Source of the DNA: Eretmocerus hayati
Lineage: Eukaryota; Arthropoda; Insecta; Hymenoptera; Aphelinidae
Direction of reading: 5' to 3'
Assembly: GCA_029851415.1 (NCBI GenBank)
Contig: CM056742.1
Span: forward strand, 50,942,954-51,006,953
Length of the DNA: 64,000 nucleotides
The notes below the pieces were generated by a model that was not told the DNA's origin, ran no database searches, and saw only the letters and a list, made by a program, of their open reading frames with translations. Shown here in pieces: positions 29,862-40,840 of the stretch (the stretch's first letter is position 1; the number at the start of each line of letters is the position of its first letter). The position numbers and the translations under genes are program-made.

Positions 29862-30626
29862 CTATTGCGTCAATATCAAATATAACTTCCAAACTCCAAT
29901 TGGAGTATGTTTTCCGAGGTAAAATTCAAGTTTTGATGCGATGAGGTGAAGGAATTATTTCTTGTATAAAGCGACTAGAGGACCAATTTTCTTTTCGTTT
30001 CGAGATAGAGAAGTTACGTATAACTATATGCTCTGATACCAAAATGCAGCATGCAAAATTTTTGTCCAAAACTATAACAAGCACGGGACAGTTTTTCGAT
30101 CTCGTGCTCATTGGGATGAAATCAGCGTGCCTCAAAGCCATTCCGATATCCTAGCCAACATCACTGAACGAAGACTTGAGGGAATTTGCATACCAAAAAA
30201 GTATAGCTCAGCCAAAGAGAGTGACGAGCATTAGAATGATCACGAGGTTGCAAACTTATTCATGACCATATTTCAAGAAATTCCATTATTTGCTCTACTA
30301 TTGCAGCAATGGTGGATCAGCATTTGAATCATGCGGAAGGTTCGTGAGCACGGAAGGTCTGGAATAGTTGGATCAAATTTACCCACCTTCGTTATGGGAG
30401 TTTTCCTAGGAAGTGATGAACGAGAATCCTTATCTCCACTTTTTTCCTCTGATTACTTTTGTCATGGTTAGGGGTGGACTGGCAATTATGAGCGGGTGTC
30501 TAGATTTAAAAACGAAACGATATGAAATCGCTTAATTGACACTCACTTGAATCTTCAGCTATAATCAATGATCGCGATAGAATAGAATATTCCAGACTCA
30601 ATGTAAACATGCAAGAAAATATACAC
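29862..30626. other. Upstream of the BEN gene
   Basis: A first exon should lie here or farther up. An open minus-strand frame at 29926-30141 starts MALRHADFIPMSTR and could donate at a GTATCA in phase 0, but the donor is weak. No other candidate stands out. Confidence 0.3.
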
Positions 30627-31526
30627 TAGGCCGACCCGAAAAATATAAATTTTTGGAATTTGTTACGCCTGGGGTCCTAATTTTTGTCATTTTGTATGTA
30701 GATGAAGACAAAATTTTTTGGGAATATTTAAAAAGAGCTTCCAGGTCCGGTCAAAAATATTACATATTTTCAAGAAATACAGTAAAATGTCATTTTTACA
30801 TTATTCCTAAAAGCAAAGTTGCAGCATGCACACCCTACTTGGTGGTGCGATACGCTTATCAAACAATGTTTTCTTACGTATTTTTGACCGTAGGAACCGA
30901 AAGCCGAGTCCGCTTAAGCCTCAGAATTTATGGGTCTTCGCAAATTGCGAGATACCGATGAGGGGTGAAAGAGGCCGAGTTTTGGCGATTTCTTAAATTC
31001 TTCTCAAATTGCTGATTTTGTGTGAACTCCGTTTCGATCGACCAAAAATCGTTACACATTATGTTTTTCTACACATTGCGAGCTGCTGGAAACGATCCCG
31101 GTGGTTCAAGGAAGCTAAGATGCGTCGAAGTTCAGCTATGAGCACATATGATGGATGTATCAAAACCCGCGTATAAGAGTGGACAGCATACATTACATAG
31201 GACGGGAATCGATATCATCATTTGCTTGTGGCCAAATTTTGAAGCAGTCTAGCCTCCTAGAATCACCGAGATCGTTTTCACCAGCTGAAAATACGTGAGA
31301 TGACAAAGTGTGTGATGATTTTTGGTCGATTGGATTGGACTTTGTGCAGACTCAGCAATTTGACATTTTACTCTATTTCTTGAAAATCTTCGAGGCTTTT
31401 GACCGAACCTGGAAACTCTTTTTAAGTATCCCCAAAAATGTTTTTCACCATCTACATGCAAAATAGCAAAAATTAGGACCCCAGGCGTAACGACTTTCAA
31501 AAATTTCCATTCTTCGGCCCGGTCTA
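30627..31526. mobile_element. Foldback element with TAGRCCG-type ends
   Basis: About 160 bp at the left end returns inverted at the right end: the two arms translate to similar peptides VTPGVLIFVILYVDEDK and VTPGVLIFAILHVDGEK on opposite strands, with GGACCCCAGGCG-type blocks. A second inverted match pairs 31010-31140 with 31250-31345, so the arms were longer. The left arm holds about 200 extra bases at 30797-31005, or the right arm lost them. Non-coding. Confidence 0.7.
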
Positions 31527-32560
31527 ATACAACACGTTTCAGAATTCGCGTACACCCCGATAAAATTAGGTAGCGGTGATTTTGTTATTTCGATTGGTGA
31601 GATCGAGAGCTTCTGTTACGGTTTCCTGAGTTTGTAACTGTCGTGTGAAAAATCGTATTTTTTAGCGTTATGTCAGTAACGCTTGGTGTGTCATGCTCAA
31701 CGGCTAGCATTACACTAAAGCGTTACATTGTGTATTCTGCTTGGTTATGGCTCGGAGGGGTGTGTTTCTCGGCTGCTCTTGTGTTGATTGTGAACCGTGA
31801 TTTTTTCGCGCGAGCTGTTGGTGTCGGGAAATTAAAAATTAATTAGGTGTGCTGTGCGTGTTGGGGCGTTCGCGTTTTTGTGAGAGCCGTATCTTCGGCG
31901 GGTGCGGTGGCAGCGGCATTGCATAATTTCATGCGCGCTTCTGCAGAGGCAACGACGCAGTGCTTTTCGCGTTCGAGATTGAATTTTTGTGTTGTGGGAG
32001 TCGCGGAGAGTGTTGTTAAATAATAAGGTGTGTGGAATAATGTTGTGTGGCATGCGTGTCGAGAGCCGACAAACAGACAACCGTGGCCTTGGCCTTGGCC
32101 GCTGCAGCAGAAGGTGGGCATGCCGTATCGTAGCAGACATCTCGTAGCAGATAACGCGATACAGATGATGCGATGTGTCTGCTGCGGGCCATGTTTTCGG
32201 TGCACCAATTGCATGGCCCGCGACCGGCTTATGCGAGATGATGCCACGTGCTTGTGTTGTGTTTAATTTTTTTCGTCGTTCGAGGAGCATTCCTGTCGAA
32301 TTGCCTCGTTGGGAATGTTTATTTTCTGCTGTGGCGGGTGGCTTGAGCTGTCGTCCGCGGAGGCTAAGTGCGGACAAGGTAGCGGACCCAATGCGGATCG
32401 AGCTATTTTAAGTTCTCCGAGTGACCCTTTTGCTCGCAAAAGGTCATGCCTCATTTCTTCACTTAGGCTAGGGGATTAGCTGATTCGATCGACCTGATTT
32501 GGAGTTTCGTCAGTGATCCTCTACCTAAGTGCTAGAGATTAGTGCTGTTGAGGTGAGTCA
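31527..32560. other. CpG-rich stretch, possible promoter or 5' exon
   Basis: From about 31800 to 32460 the DNA is much richer in CG dinucleotides than the neighbourhood. Open frames of 78-181 codons on both strands reflect composition rather than homology. A GAG|GTGAGT donor near 32551 would suit a 5' noncoding exon on the plus strand, but I cannot identify a downstream gene. Confidence 0.3.
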
Positions 32561-33521
32561 ATGGAGTTGGGTTTCGCGTACGCGATAAATCGTATGATAT
32601 GTCACATCATTTTTTGCGCGCGCTCAATTACTGAATCATCGCGTTTGTAAGAAATTGTACTGATCCCGTTTTTTTTTCTTTCCTTTTCAACATGAGCCTC
32701 GCGTACGCTATGGTCTAACTCGCTCATGCACGACAGCGATTTCAACGTCAACCATAACATTTTAGTTCATACTTGCGTATGCTAATTTCGACAATTTATC
32801 AGGTGTTCATTTTCTCTTTCCGCAGTGCAGATCATCTTTTGGGTAATTCGCATGAACGGAGATGATGGTTCACGCTATGATTTTACCTATGTAAACAATG
32901 TGGAATGACTCTTTCACTTTATCTCTTGATAAACTTCGGGGCTTTTTCTCCAACACAAAGTTTCGTATTGTGAACTTGAGAGATTCGTCGCCCTGTGGAA
33001 TATCGATGATTGTTACTCCACGCGTAACGATGTCCACTGTAGCGCCCGCGAGAAGCTTCTTTCGCGTACGCTGAATGCCCTAGATAGGAAGAAAGAGACC
33101 TTCTTCTCGTAATCGTATAATTGAGAAGCTGACAAAGTATCTGGAGAAGGTGGGAAATTTCCGTGTGCGCGGGCGACTTTCATCTTCGCGCATGCGACAG
33201 TTTCCATTCTCTAACTTGTCTGTCGAGGTAATTTCGAATTTCGCGCGCGCTATGTGAGTAATTAACGCGTACGCGAAAGATATCAATCCAAGCTCGACCG
33301 CTACGAGTTTCGAACTTTTGCGTGCTGAAGTGAAAAATCTTTGCGAACACGAAATTTCCCCAACCTGAGCTCGTTTGGGCCGAATTTTGGATTACAGCGC
33401 AAGCGGAAAAATTTCCGGCCCCAAGTGACCTGCTCCGAATTTCGGATCTTCGTGTGCAAATAGCGATCGCACACGAAAATTCAACACTTTCCCGGAGTTC
33501 TGAACTTTCTCCAATACCACT
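32561..33521. other. Spacer with repeated CGCGTACGC words
   Basis: CGCGTACGC or close variants (TTCGCGTACGC, ACGCGTACGCG) occur about five times between 32575 and 33280 in both orientations. No coding motif. Confidence 0.35.
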
Positions 33522-35555
33522 GTAAAATTCGTCATTGCCAGTCATAATCAACAATCACGATGCTTCGCTATCTATGAGGCTGAGTATTACAAGAATAGGG
33601 AGCCAACGTTCCTGATGCACGAAAATTGTTGTCTAACAATCATTCGGATCGATTAGAAATTATTAAAGCATAGGCTCAGCTCCTCGTCGGACAGCCAGAC
33701 CCGATGCGGAGAGCCTCAGACCCTGCAGCGGCTGCGCATGTTTTGCATTTGAGTTGCACGGACTTCATTCTGCCGTTGCGATGAGTGAGCTTCTAGAAAC
33801 ACAGGAAAATTGAGAGATCAAGGTTTCTCAGGCCTAAAAATGGCATCAATCGAAAATTCGAATTTCGCGTTGATAACGCATGAGCTCAGCTCGTCTTCGC
33901 ACAGCCCAACACGAAGCGCGTTGGGCTCACACCCTGCAGCGGCTGTGCATGCTTCGCATGACACTTGCCCAAGCTCTTCTGGAGCGTTCTACTGGTGTCA
34001 TTCTGAATTTGATCGAAAGTTGTGGCTCTGAACATTCGACATATTTCCAAGCTTATTCGACCTTTGGTCTCTAGGGCTCCGAAACGAAAAGGGAAATTCG
34101 ACTTTATTCTGCCATTGCGATGAGTAAGCTTGTAGAATCACGGGAAAACTGGGCGATCAAGATTCCTGAAGCACAAAGAATGGCATCGGACGGAAAGTCA
34201 ATTTTCACATTGATAACGCATGAGCTCAGCTCCCCAGACCCTGCAGCGGCTACGCATGTTTTGCATCTGAGTTACACGGAATTCATTTCACCGTTGCGAT
34301 GAGTGAGCTCCTAGTACCACAGGAAAATTAGGTGATCAAGATTTTTCAGGCCTAAAAATGGCAACAGACGAAAATTCGAATTTCGCGTTGATAATGCATG
34401 AGCTCAGCTCGTCGTCGCACAGCCCAACACGATGCGCGTTGGACTCACACCCTGCAGCGGCTGCTCATGTTTTGCATAACACTCGCCCAACCTCTTCTGA
34501 AACGTTCTACTGGTTCGTTTCTGAGTTGGATCAGAAGTTGTGGTTCTGGAATATCGACATATTTTCGAGAATATTCTACCTTCAGTCTATATGACTTCAA
34601 TGCCACTGTAAAATTCGTCATTGCCAGTCATAATCAACAATCACGATGCTTCGCTATCTATGAGACTGAGTATTACAACAATAGGGAACTAACGTTTCTG
34701 ATGCACAAAAATTGTTGTCTAACAATCATTCGGATGGATTAGGAATCATTAAGGCATATGCTCAGCTCCTCGTCGGACAGCAAGACCCGATGCGGCGAGC
34801 CTCAGACCCTGCAGCGGCTGCGCATGTTTTGCATTTGAGTTGCACGGACTCTATTCTGCCGTTGCGATGAGTGAGCTTCTAGAACCACAGGAAATTTGGG
34901 GGATCGAGATTTCTCAGGCCTCAAAATGGCATCAATCGAAAAATGGAATTTCGGGTTGATAACGCATGAGCTCAGCTCGTCGTCGCACAGCCCAACACGA
35001 TGCGCGTTGGGCTCACACCCTGCAGTGGCTGCGCATGTTTTGCATGACACTTGCCCGAGCACTTCTGAAGCGTTCTACTGGTTTCATTCTGAATTTGATC
35101 GAAAGTTGTGGTTCTGAACATTCGACATATTTTCAAGATTATTCTACCTTTGGTCTTTATGGCTCCAAAACGACAAGGAAAATTCGACTTTATTCTGCCG
35201 TTGCGATGAGTGAGCTTGTAGAACCACGGGAAAACTGGGCGATCAAGATTCCTGAAGCACAAAGAATGGCATCAGACGGAAAGTAGATTTTCGCTTTGAT
35301 AACGCATGAGGTCAGCTCCTCAGACCCTGCAGCGGCTGCGCATGTTTTGCATTTGAGTTGCACGGACTTCATTCTGCCGTTGCGATGAGTGAGCTCCTAG
35401 AACCACAGGAAAATCAAGAGATCAAGATTTCATAGGCCTAAAAATGACATCAGACGAAAATTCAAATTTCGCGATGATAAGGCATGAGCTCAGCTCGTCG
35501 TTGCACAGCCGAGAACGATGCGCGTTGGACTCACACCCTGCAGCGGCTGCTTCTG
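33522..35555 (+). repeat. Tandem duplication, period about 1.09 kb
   Basis: 33522-34609 and 34610-35555 are head-to-tail copies. Markers at constant offset are CAATCACGATGCTTCGCTAT (33554 and 34642), the AATGGCATCAATCGAAAA block and the GAAAACTGGGCGATCAAGAT block. Each copy also holds shorter internal repeats built around GCATGAGCTCAGCTC and ACCCTGCAGCGGCTGC, so the unit is itself compound. Open frames here are repeat artefacts. Confidence 0.9.
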
Positions 35556-36249
35556 CAGTGTCAATATCTGTTTCCAAAAATTTACTGGGCAAGCCTCTTT
35601 TTCTACTTGTGGATTCTTTTTCCAAATCAGCTTTTGAATCTACAGATAGAAAGAAGTCACAAAAAATACATCAATGTAAGCACGGTAACTTTGAAGATGT
35701 GCATATAATATATCTGCTCCATCAAGATTATAAGTTGATGAAAAATGTTCGCATGGATGACAACCTTGCATGACAACTGACTAATATTCAGCGCTTCTTT
35801 TATTGTTACTCCAAGTAATGGACGAACAAAGTGGAGAATGGTGCCAAAGTAATCTTGACACCGAAATTGTCAGCTACAGGAATTTCAAGAAGAGAAGAAA
35901 ATACCCGTCTCCTCGAAAACTCCTTGCTTTTTATTATTTTGGAATTTATGCCAGGCATGAGCCTGAAAGTCCAGATCACTCGCTATCTCACACAACATTC
36001 ACGCATCACTTACACGAGACAGCTGGTGATCTGGATTTTCATTGCTCATGGAACAACAAACCCAAGTGTGAAAAAACTACGCCGATGTTAAAGACATGTC
36101 AAATTCTAACTCGTGGATGAGTAAGCAGCAACGATCGCAAAACTCTTTCTTCTTCAATATATGGGTAAAACGAATTATGATGGCAAATTTGGATGTGCTT
36201 TCAAACACTAAACCACCCTGATAAGATTTTTTAATGAGTATCGAATTTG
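35556..36249. other. No gene recognised
   Basis: Contains a 105-codon plus-strand frame (35803-36120, MLLQVMDEQSGEWCQ) with no family resemblance and no supporting splice context. Confidence 0.25.
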
Positions 36250-36545
36250 ACTCATTCTAGCTCACAGATGAGATGTGTGGCTGGAAGAAGGATCCAAATA
36301 GGTATTTTCAACTCAAAATGACCATCTAAATACGATGTCGTGGTCAGATGGGCTCTGAATCATCATCTGAAGCCAGTCCACTGAAAAACGTGTAACTGAA
36401 GTGGTTTCTGGTGTGAGAGCAAGTGTCAATATTTAAGAGCCAATCTGACCCCCAGATCGTGTCTAGATGGTCATTTTGAGTCGAAACAATATATTTGAAT
36501 CCTTTTTCTAGACGCAAGTCTCATTTGTGAGCTAGAATTAGTAAA
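36250..36545. repeat. Inverted repeat, arms about 115 bp
   Basis: CATTCTAGCTCACAGATGAG near 36255 and CAAAATGACCATCTAAATAC near 36315 return as reverse complement at 36430-36545. The loop is about 70 bp. This is another small foldback unit. Confidence 0.65.
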
Positions 36546-36989
36546 ATCCTTCTCACGCTCACCTGCGTCCAAACAGACGAATCAATACACATATTTGACT
36601 CGTAAAATAGAACCTCCAGAGAGCATCTGACTCCAGGCTCGCTCCGGGAAGTTTTTTCTACATATTTGGAGGTAGTTTGGGGAGTGATTTCCCACAGGTT
36701 AGCGCACATTTGTTCAGATCAAAGTATATTCGAGGCACACCTGTGAGATCATTTTTAGCAAAAAGTCAAAAAAGGCTGTTTTGAATTGGCTGAATAAAAT
36801 CGAGAATTGAATGGCCCGCCCAGATTATCATTCTAATTGATAGTATTTGTATCGAAAAACATATTCGCACAGGTTTGGGGTCGAAAGGAGAAAACAGATT
36901 TTTTTAATTGAGTTAATGATTCGGCACTTCCACGAAACTGCTCAACTTGTAACGATGGTAACTCCCATGGAAAGTCCGTTAATTAACTT
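36546..36989. other. No gene recognised
   Basis: AT-rich spacer without motif. Confidence 0.25.
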
Positions 36990-37103
36990 TTTGATATTGT
37001 GTGCGTAAAGTTGTGCCGAAAAAGTACTTTGCGGGTGAGTGTGCGGTGCGCAAAGTTGAGCGAATTCTTTTTTACGCACGATTTTCAGTGCGCAAAGTTT
37101 GAA

Positions 37104-37187
37104 ATCGTGCGCAAAGTTGTCGCGATCGTGCGCAAAGTTGCCATAATCGTGCGCAAAGTTCGCTTATTAGTGTGCAAAGTTGATTTC
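37104..37187 (+). repeat. 21-bp direct repeats, four units
   Basis: ATCGTGCGCAAAGTTG starts at 37104, 37125 and 37146, with a diverged unit at 37167. The exact 21-bp spacing gives seven-residue periodic peptides in translation. There is no spacer diversity, so it is not a CRISPR array. Confidence 0.9.
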
Positions 37188-37994
37188 TAGTAACGCTAGC
37201 TCTTGTACTGACTCATGATCATTCTGAGTGCTATGTGACTCATAAAAAATATATATTTTTGTTTGAGATGAAAAATGAGCTTATGTTTGTGGTCCCACAA
37301 TGTTGAGAAATTTTTTTGTATTCAACAAATCTCAAACATTCAAACATGCTACCTCATTAGTTGAAAGTATATGTTCAATACCATTAAATCTATTATTTGT
37401 GTTTAATAATTGATTGAGATAACTAAGCGTTGACTCAAATGTAAATGTGAGCTTTTCTAGGGTAATTGACAAATTATGGTTGATGCCAACCATTCCCTGG
37501 AGGATAATTTTTATTTTTATATTCAAAACTTTCTAATTAATCATAAATTCCACCTATTCATTAATAAAATGTTGAAAGTTTCTTGTGTATTTCACTCCTA
37601 AATTTCATCCTAATCATAGCCTACTCATGTAATGTTTCAACTTTAATTGTTAATACCTGTCCAGTAATTTTGAATATTTCTTTCCTAATATATATCCGTT
37701 TTCTTCAGTCGAAATTTTCCATATTTCCAAGAACTCAAAAAATTTTACAAACATTCAGATGACTCGGAGATCAAATTTTTTGCCATGGAATTTAATGGTG
37801 TAGCTTTCTATAAAGATGAGAACTTCTTATTTGATATGGATGATAATACTTTTTCAGTGCGAGTACTTGCATATTTTACATTTGTCTTCTATTAGTACTT
37901 CTGAAAGTTGAAATCAAAATTTTTTGGCGATGCGGTAAAATATGATATATCATGAAGATTTTTTCATAATACATTTTCAGAACTTTTTTTTCAG

Positions 37995-38070
37995 TCGGGG
38001 GGCTCCGCCCCCCGAACCCCCCCGGCGGGGGCTTCGCCCCCTGCACCCCCACCAGGGGCTCCGCCCCTGG
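37995..38070. repeat. Three GC-rich hairpins (GGGGCTCCGCCCC type)
   Basis: Perfect or near-perfect stem-loops lie at 37995-38015, 38025-38044 and 38052-38070, built on GGGGGCTTCGCCCCC or GGGGCTCCGCCCC and spaced about 28 bp. The block is nearly all G and C inside AT-rich DNA. Confidence 0.9.
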
Positions 38071-38390
38071 ACCCCGTCCTCGCCCTCCCTTTCCCCCGCC
38101 TTCCAAGGGATAGACCGCGGAGAACAACTTTCCGCACCAATATCGAAAAGTATAGTAAGCAACACGGGCGCAACTTTTCCGCCCTCGTTCCCGAAATTCT
38201 CGTGCGTAAAAGTGAAACTTTGCGCACAGTTGTAACTTTGCGCACGCTTCGCGGTGCGCAAAGTTATTTTGCGCACAGCGCAAAACACTTTGCTCACGTC
38301 GCAGAAGTTACAACTGTGCGCAAAGTTCACTTTTACGCACTCATTTCGGGAACTCGTGCGTAAAAGTACTTTGCGCCCTTGTTACTTAAT

Positions 38391-39119
38391 GTACTATTTA
38401 CAAGTGATCAAATTGTAGCTTTTTTCAAGGCCTTCAAAATGACTACTGGTAAAAGACGATTATCTCATGTCTTGTGGGAGCTAGATCACTTTGAAGCAGG
38501 CCCAAAAATTGCCAAAATGTGCTCTCAGCAAAGAGCTCCTACAAGTTTCTAGACTCAATTATCGCCTTCGAACAATTTTTCTCTTGAAAGTACCAGTCTC
38601 AAGGGAAAAAATGCGCCCAAGTACGTCCGGGGCTTCGAAATTTTTTTTTGGAATTTTTCACTATTCTATCACTATTTAAACATGGTACTAACAGAAAAAA
38701 AATTTTGGGATTTTTTTCAGACCCCCCTGGTGATGGCTCTGGCTGAGATGCTCCGAAATGACCCATATACGTTTCTTTTCTCCTAGAGATTAAATCACAC
38801 GTGGTTCTAGGTGCAACGGGGTCCACATTTCCATGTTCTATACGAAAAAGACATTTTCAAGGCTGAATTACGCAGGAGCAATTTTCTTTCCATCGTGACA
38901 GTAGCCACCAGGATTGAATGACATCAATAGGACTTAGCTAGATTAATAGGTTCCTTCATGTTGAATCAGATCCCGTCTCCAGAATTTCATTATTTTTATC
39001 GTCCCGATGACAGGATCGTAAGCGAGAGCGATTATTCAAAATGACAAAAATTCTGTGACACACCAACAACTTCTGTCAGCTCTCGCATTTCGGCGAGGAC
39101 GGCCGTGAGGCAAGGAAAT
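38391..39119. other. No gene recognised
   Basis: Spacer. The 38500-38790 part weakly resembles 5540-5775. Confidence 0.3.
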
Positions 39120-39960
39120 TCATCCAATCTCCAGGATGGTTGATCCATCGCCCTAGGACCTACAAGTTAAGGCGTGTACCTGAAAATCGTTGTGACAGCT
39201 GAGAAATCGACTTTCCTGACACAACACATCCCGAACCATTGAGCCAAAGCAAGATATAGACCTCAGAAGCATTCGAGAGTGTCGAGGACGTATAAGTTCT
39301 AGGAAACCTCCAGTGGAAAACCCCTTTTGTCGAAAACGATGTCTCCTGTGACGTAAAACAGTTCGTAATCACAAAGTCGCCCAAATTCTGAGATTCATCG
39401 AGAAGGATGGTCGAGCGAATTTTCCTACATTTGCTGTATTCAAGAAATTCTTAGAAACTCGAATCCAAACTCTGTACATCGTGGAAGCAGATAGAGTTAC
39501 TGAACCCAGCAAATCCAATACCTACAATTCTCGGAAGTGGTTTAAAGAGAATTCGTCAAAAAGTGCTCCAATACATGTTACTACGCTAAGCAGTGCATCA
39601 GGTACACTGACAGGGGTAAAAGCAATGACAGCAAGGATTCGTGTACTTTTTGCAGAGGACCGCACTTAATTAAGGCTTGCAGAGATTTTGCTTCTATTTC
39701 ACAGGCTTCGCGTAAGGAACACGTGGTCTCTGCGAAGTTGTGCATCAACTGCATGGGTGTTAATCACATGGTTGACAGCTGTCAATCCAACGGAAGGTGT
39801 TTTGCCTGTGGGGAAAAACACCACTCTAAACTTCAAGTCGATGGGAGAGGCATTCGATCAGCTGGACATTGTAACGGCTGCGCCGCGGGAAACGATGAAA
39901 GGAAAGTATGTGAGGGAGAACCATTCGTCAAAGCCACCATGGAAAAATTAAAAATTAGAA
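39120..39960 (+). pseudogene. BEL/Pao-type gag remnant with three zinc knuckles
   Basis: The plus strand reads FPTFAVFKKFLETRIQTL near 39410, a segment typical of BEL/Pao Gag. After a frame change near 39600 come three Cys/His knuckles: CTFCRGPHLIKAC, CINCMGVNHMVDSC and CFACGEKHH (39640-39830). Gag packages the element RNA. Frameshifts and the lack of an adjoining pol show a dead fragment. Bases from 39872 (TGTAACGGCTGCGCC) match the start of the probable LTR at 42736 for about 45 bp, so the 3' edge may be chimeric. Confidence 0.7.
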
Positions 39961-40289
39961 TCGTCGGACACCTCACAGAGAGAGGTAATCACGAAATCTA
40001 CTCCATTCAAATCAGCTGCAGAAATTCCCTCGAACTCTCTAACTTGTAAAATCTTTTTCGATGATGAAGTAGAAATAGCGTTATTGCCATGTCGTCACTG
40101 CATCGCGTGCAGCAGGTGTTCCATACAATTGAAAAATTGTAGCATATTCCGCAGTAAAATCACCAATTACTTAAGAATTTCTATTCCAATCGAACTAAAC
40201 TCCAACTCGATGTCTGACCCCATAGAGAACTGATCATCTCCGTTCAATCCAACATTTGCTAGTATAATATTATACTCCAATATTGCATC

Positions 40290-40840
40290 CTATCACAATA
40301 AGATTATTCAGTTATTCCGAAAGTTTAGAAACGTCTTCCGACAACAAAAAGAATATCCCAATATTTAGCCGAATGAGTTATGACTAGTATATATTCTATC
40401 TCAATATCATACCCTACCTCAATACTATCATTGTTGAGACCGTTAGTTTATTACGTAGATTTTGAAATGTCTATTGACAAAAAAAAATAATGAGTAAACT
40501 CAATATTTATTTCAATATGTAATCGAAATTTAGCTAAATTATATTCTACCTTAATATCATCATTGATAAGACTGTTAGTTTATTACATAGGTTTTGAGAT
40601 GTCTATTGACAACAAAAAAGTAATGAGTAAACTCAATATTTATCAATATGTGATCAAAATTGAGCTCAATTATATTCTATCTCACCATCATCATTGATAA
40701 GACTGTTAGTTTATTACAAAGATTTTGAAATGACCATCAACAACAAAAAATGAGAAACTCAATATTTAATTGAAATTTAGCTCAATATTACACTCTACCT
40801 CAATATCATCGTTGATAAGACTGCTACTTTATTAAAAAAT
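40290..40840 (+). repeat. AT-rich tandem repeat, period about 131 bp
   Basis: Four to five diverged units marked by GATAAGACTGTTAGTTTATT (near 40434, 40566, 40697 and 40813) and AACTCAATATTTA. Spacings are about 132, 131 and 119 bp. Confidence 0.8.

Larger units (their letters stand above)
36990..38390. mobile_element. GTGCGCAAAGTT-rich repeat element
   Basis: The word GTGCGCAAAGTT and its complement occur at least a dozen times, concentrated near 36998-37180 and 38200-38375. GTGCGTAAA and AGTACTTTGCG sit at the outer edges of both clusters in inverted orientation, suggesting one element with mirrored subterminal repeats. The right cluster is a palindrome: 38190-38238 mirrors 38304-38350, with TTTGCGCAC...GTGCGCAAA inside. 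The middle is AT-rich apart from a GC-rich hairpin block at 37995-38070. No coding region is supported. Confidence 0.6.

Noticed and set aside
31832..32377. 181-codon minus-strand frame
   Set aside because: It lies in a CpG-rich stretch with overlapping open frames on both strands. No motif, so composition is the simpler explanation.
37104..37187. Regular 21-bp repeats considered as a CRISPR array
   Set aside because: Units are contiguous and similar throughout, without distinct spacers, and the genome is eukaryotic.
37876..38330. Gly-rich, collagen-like frames on the minus strand
   Set aside because: They come from translating the GC-rich hairpin block and have no homologous domain structure.
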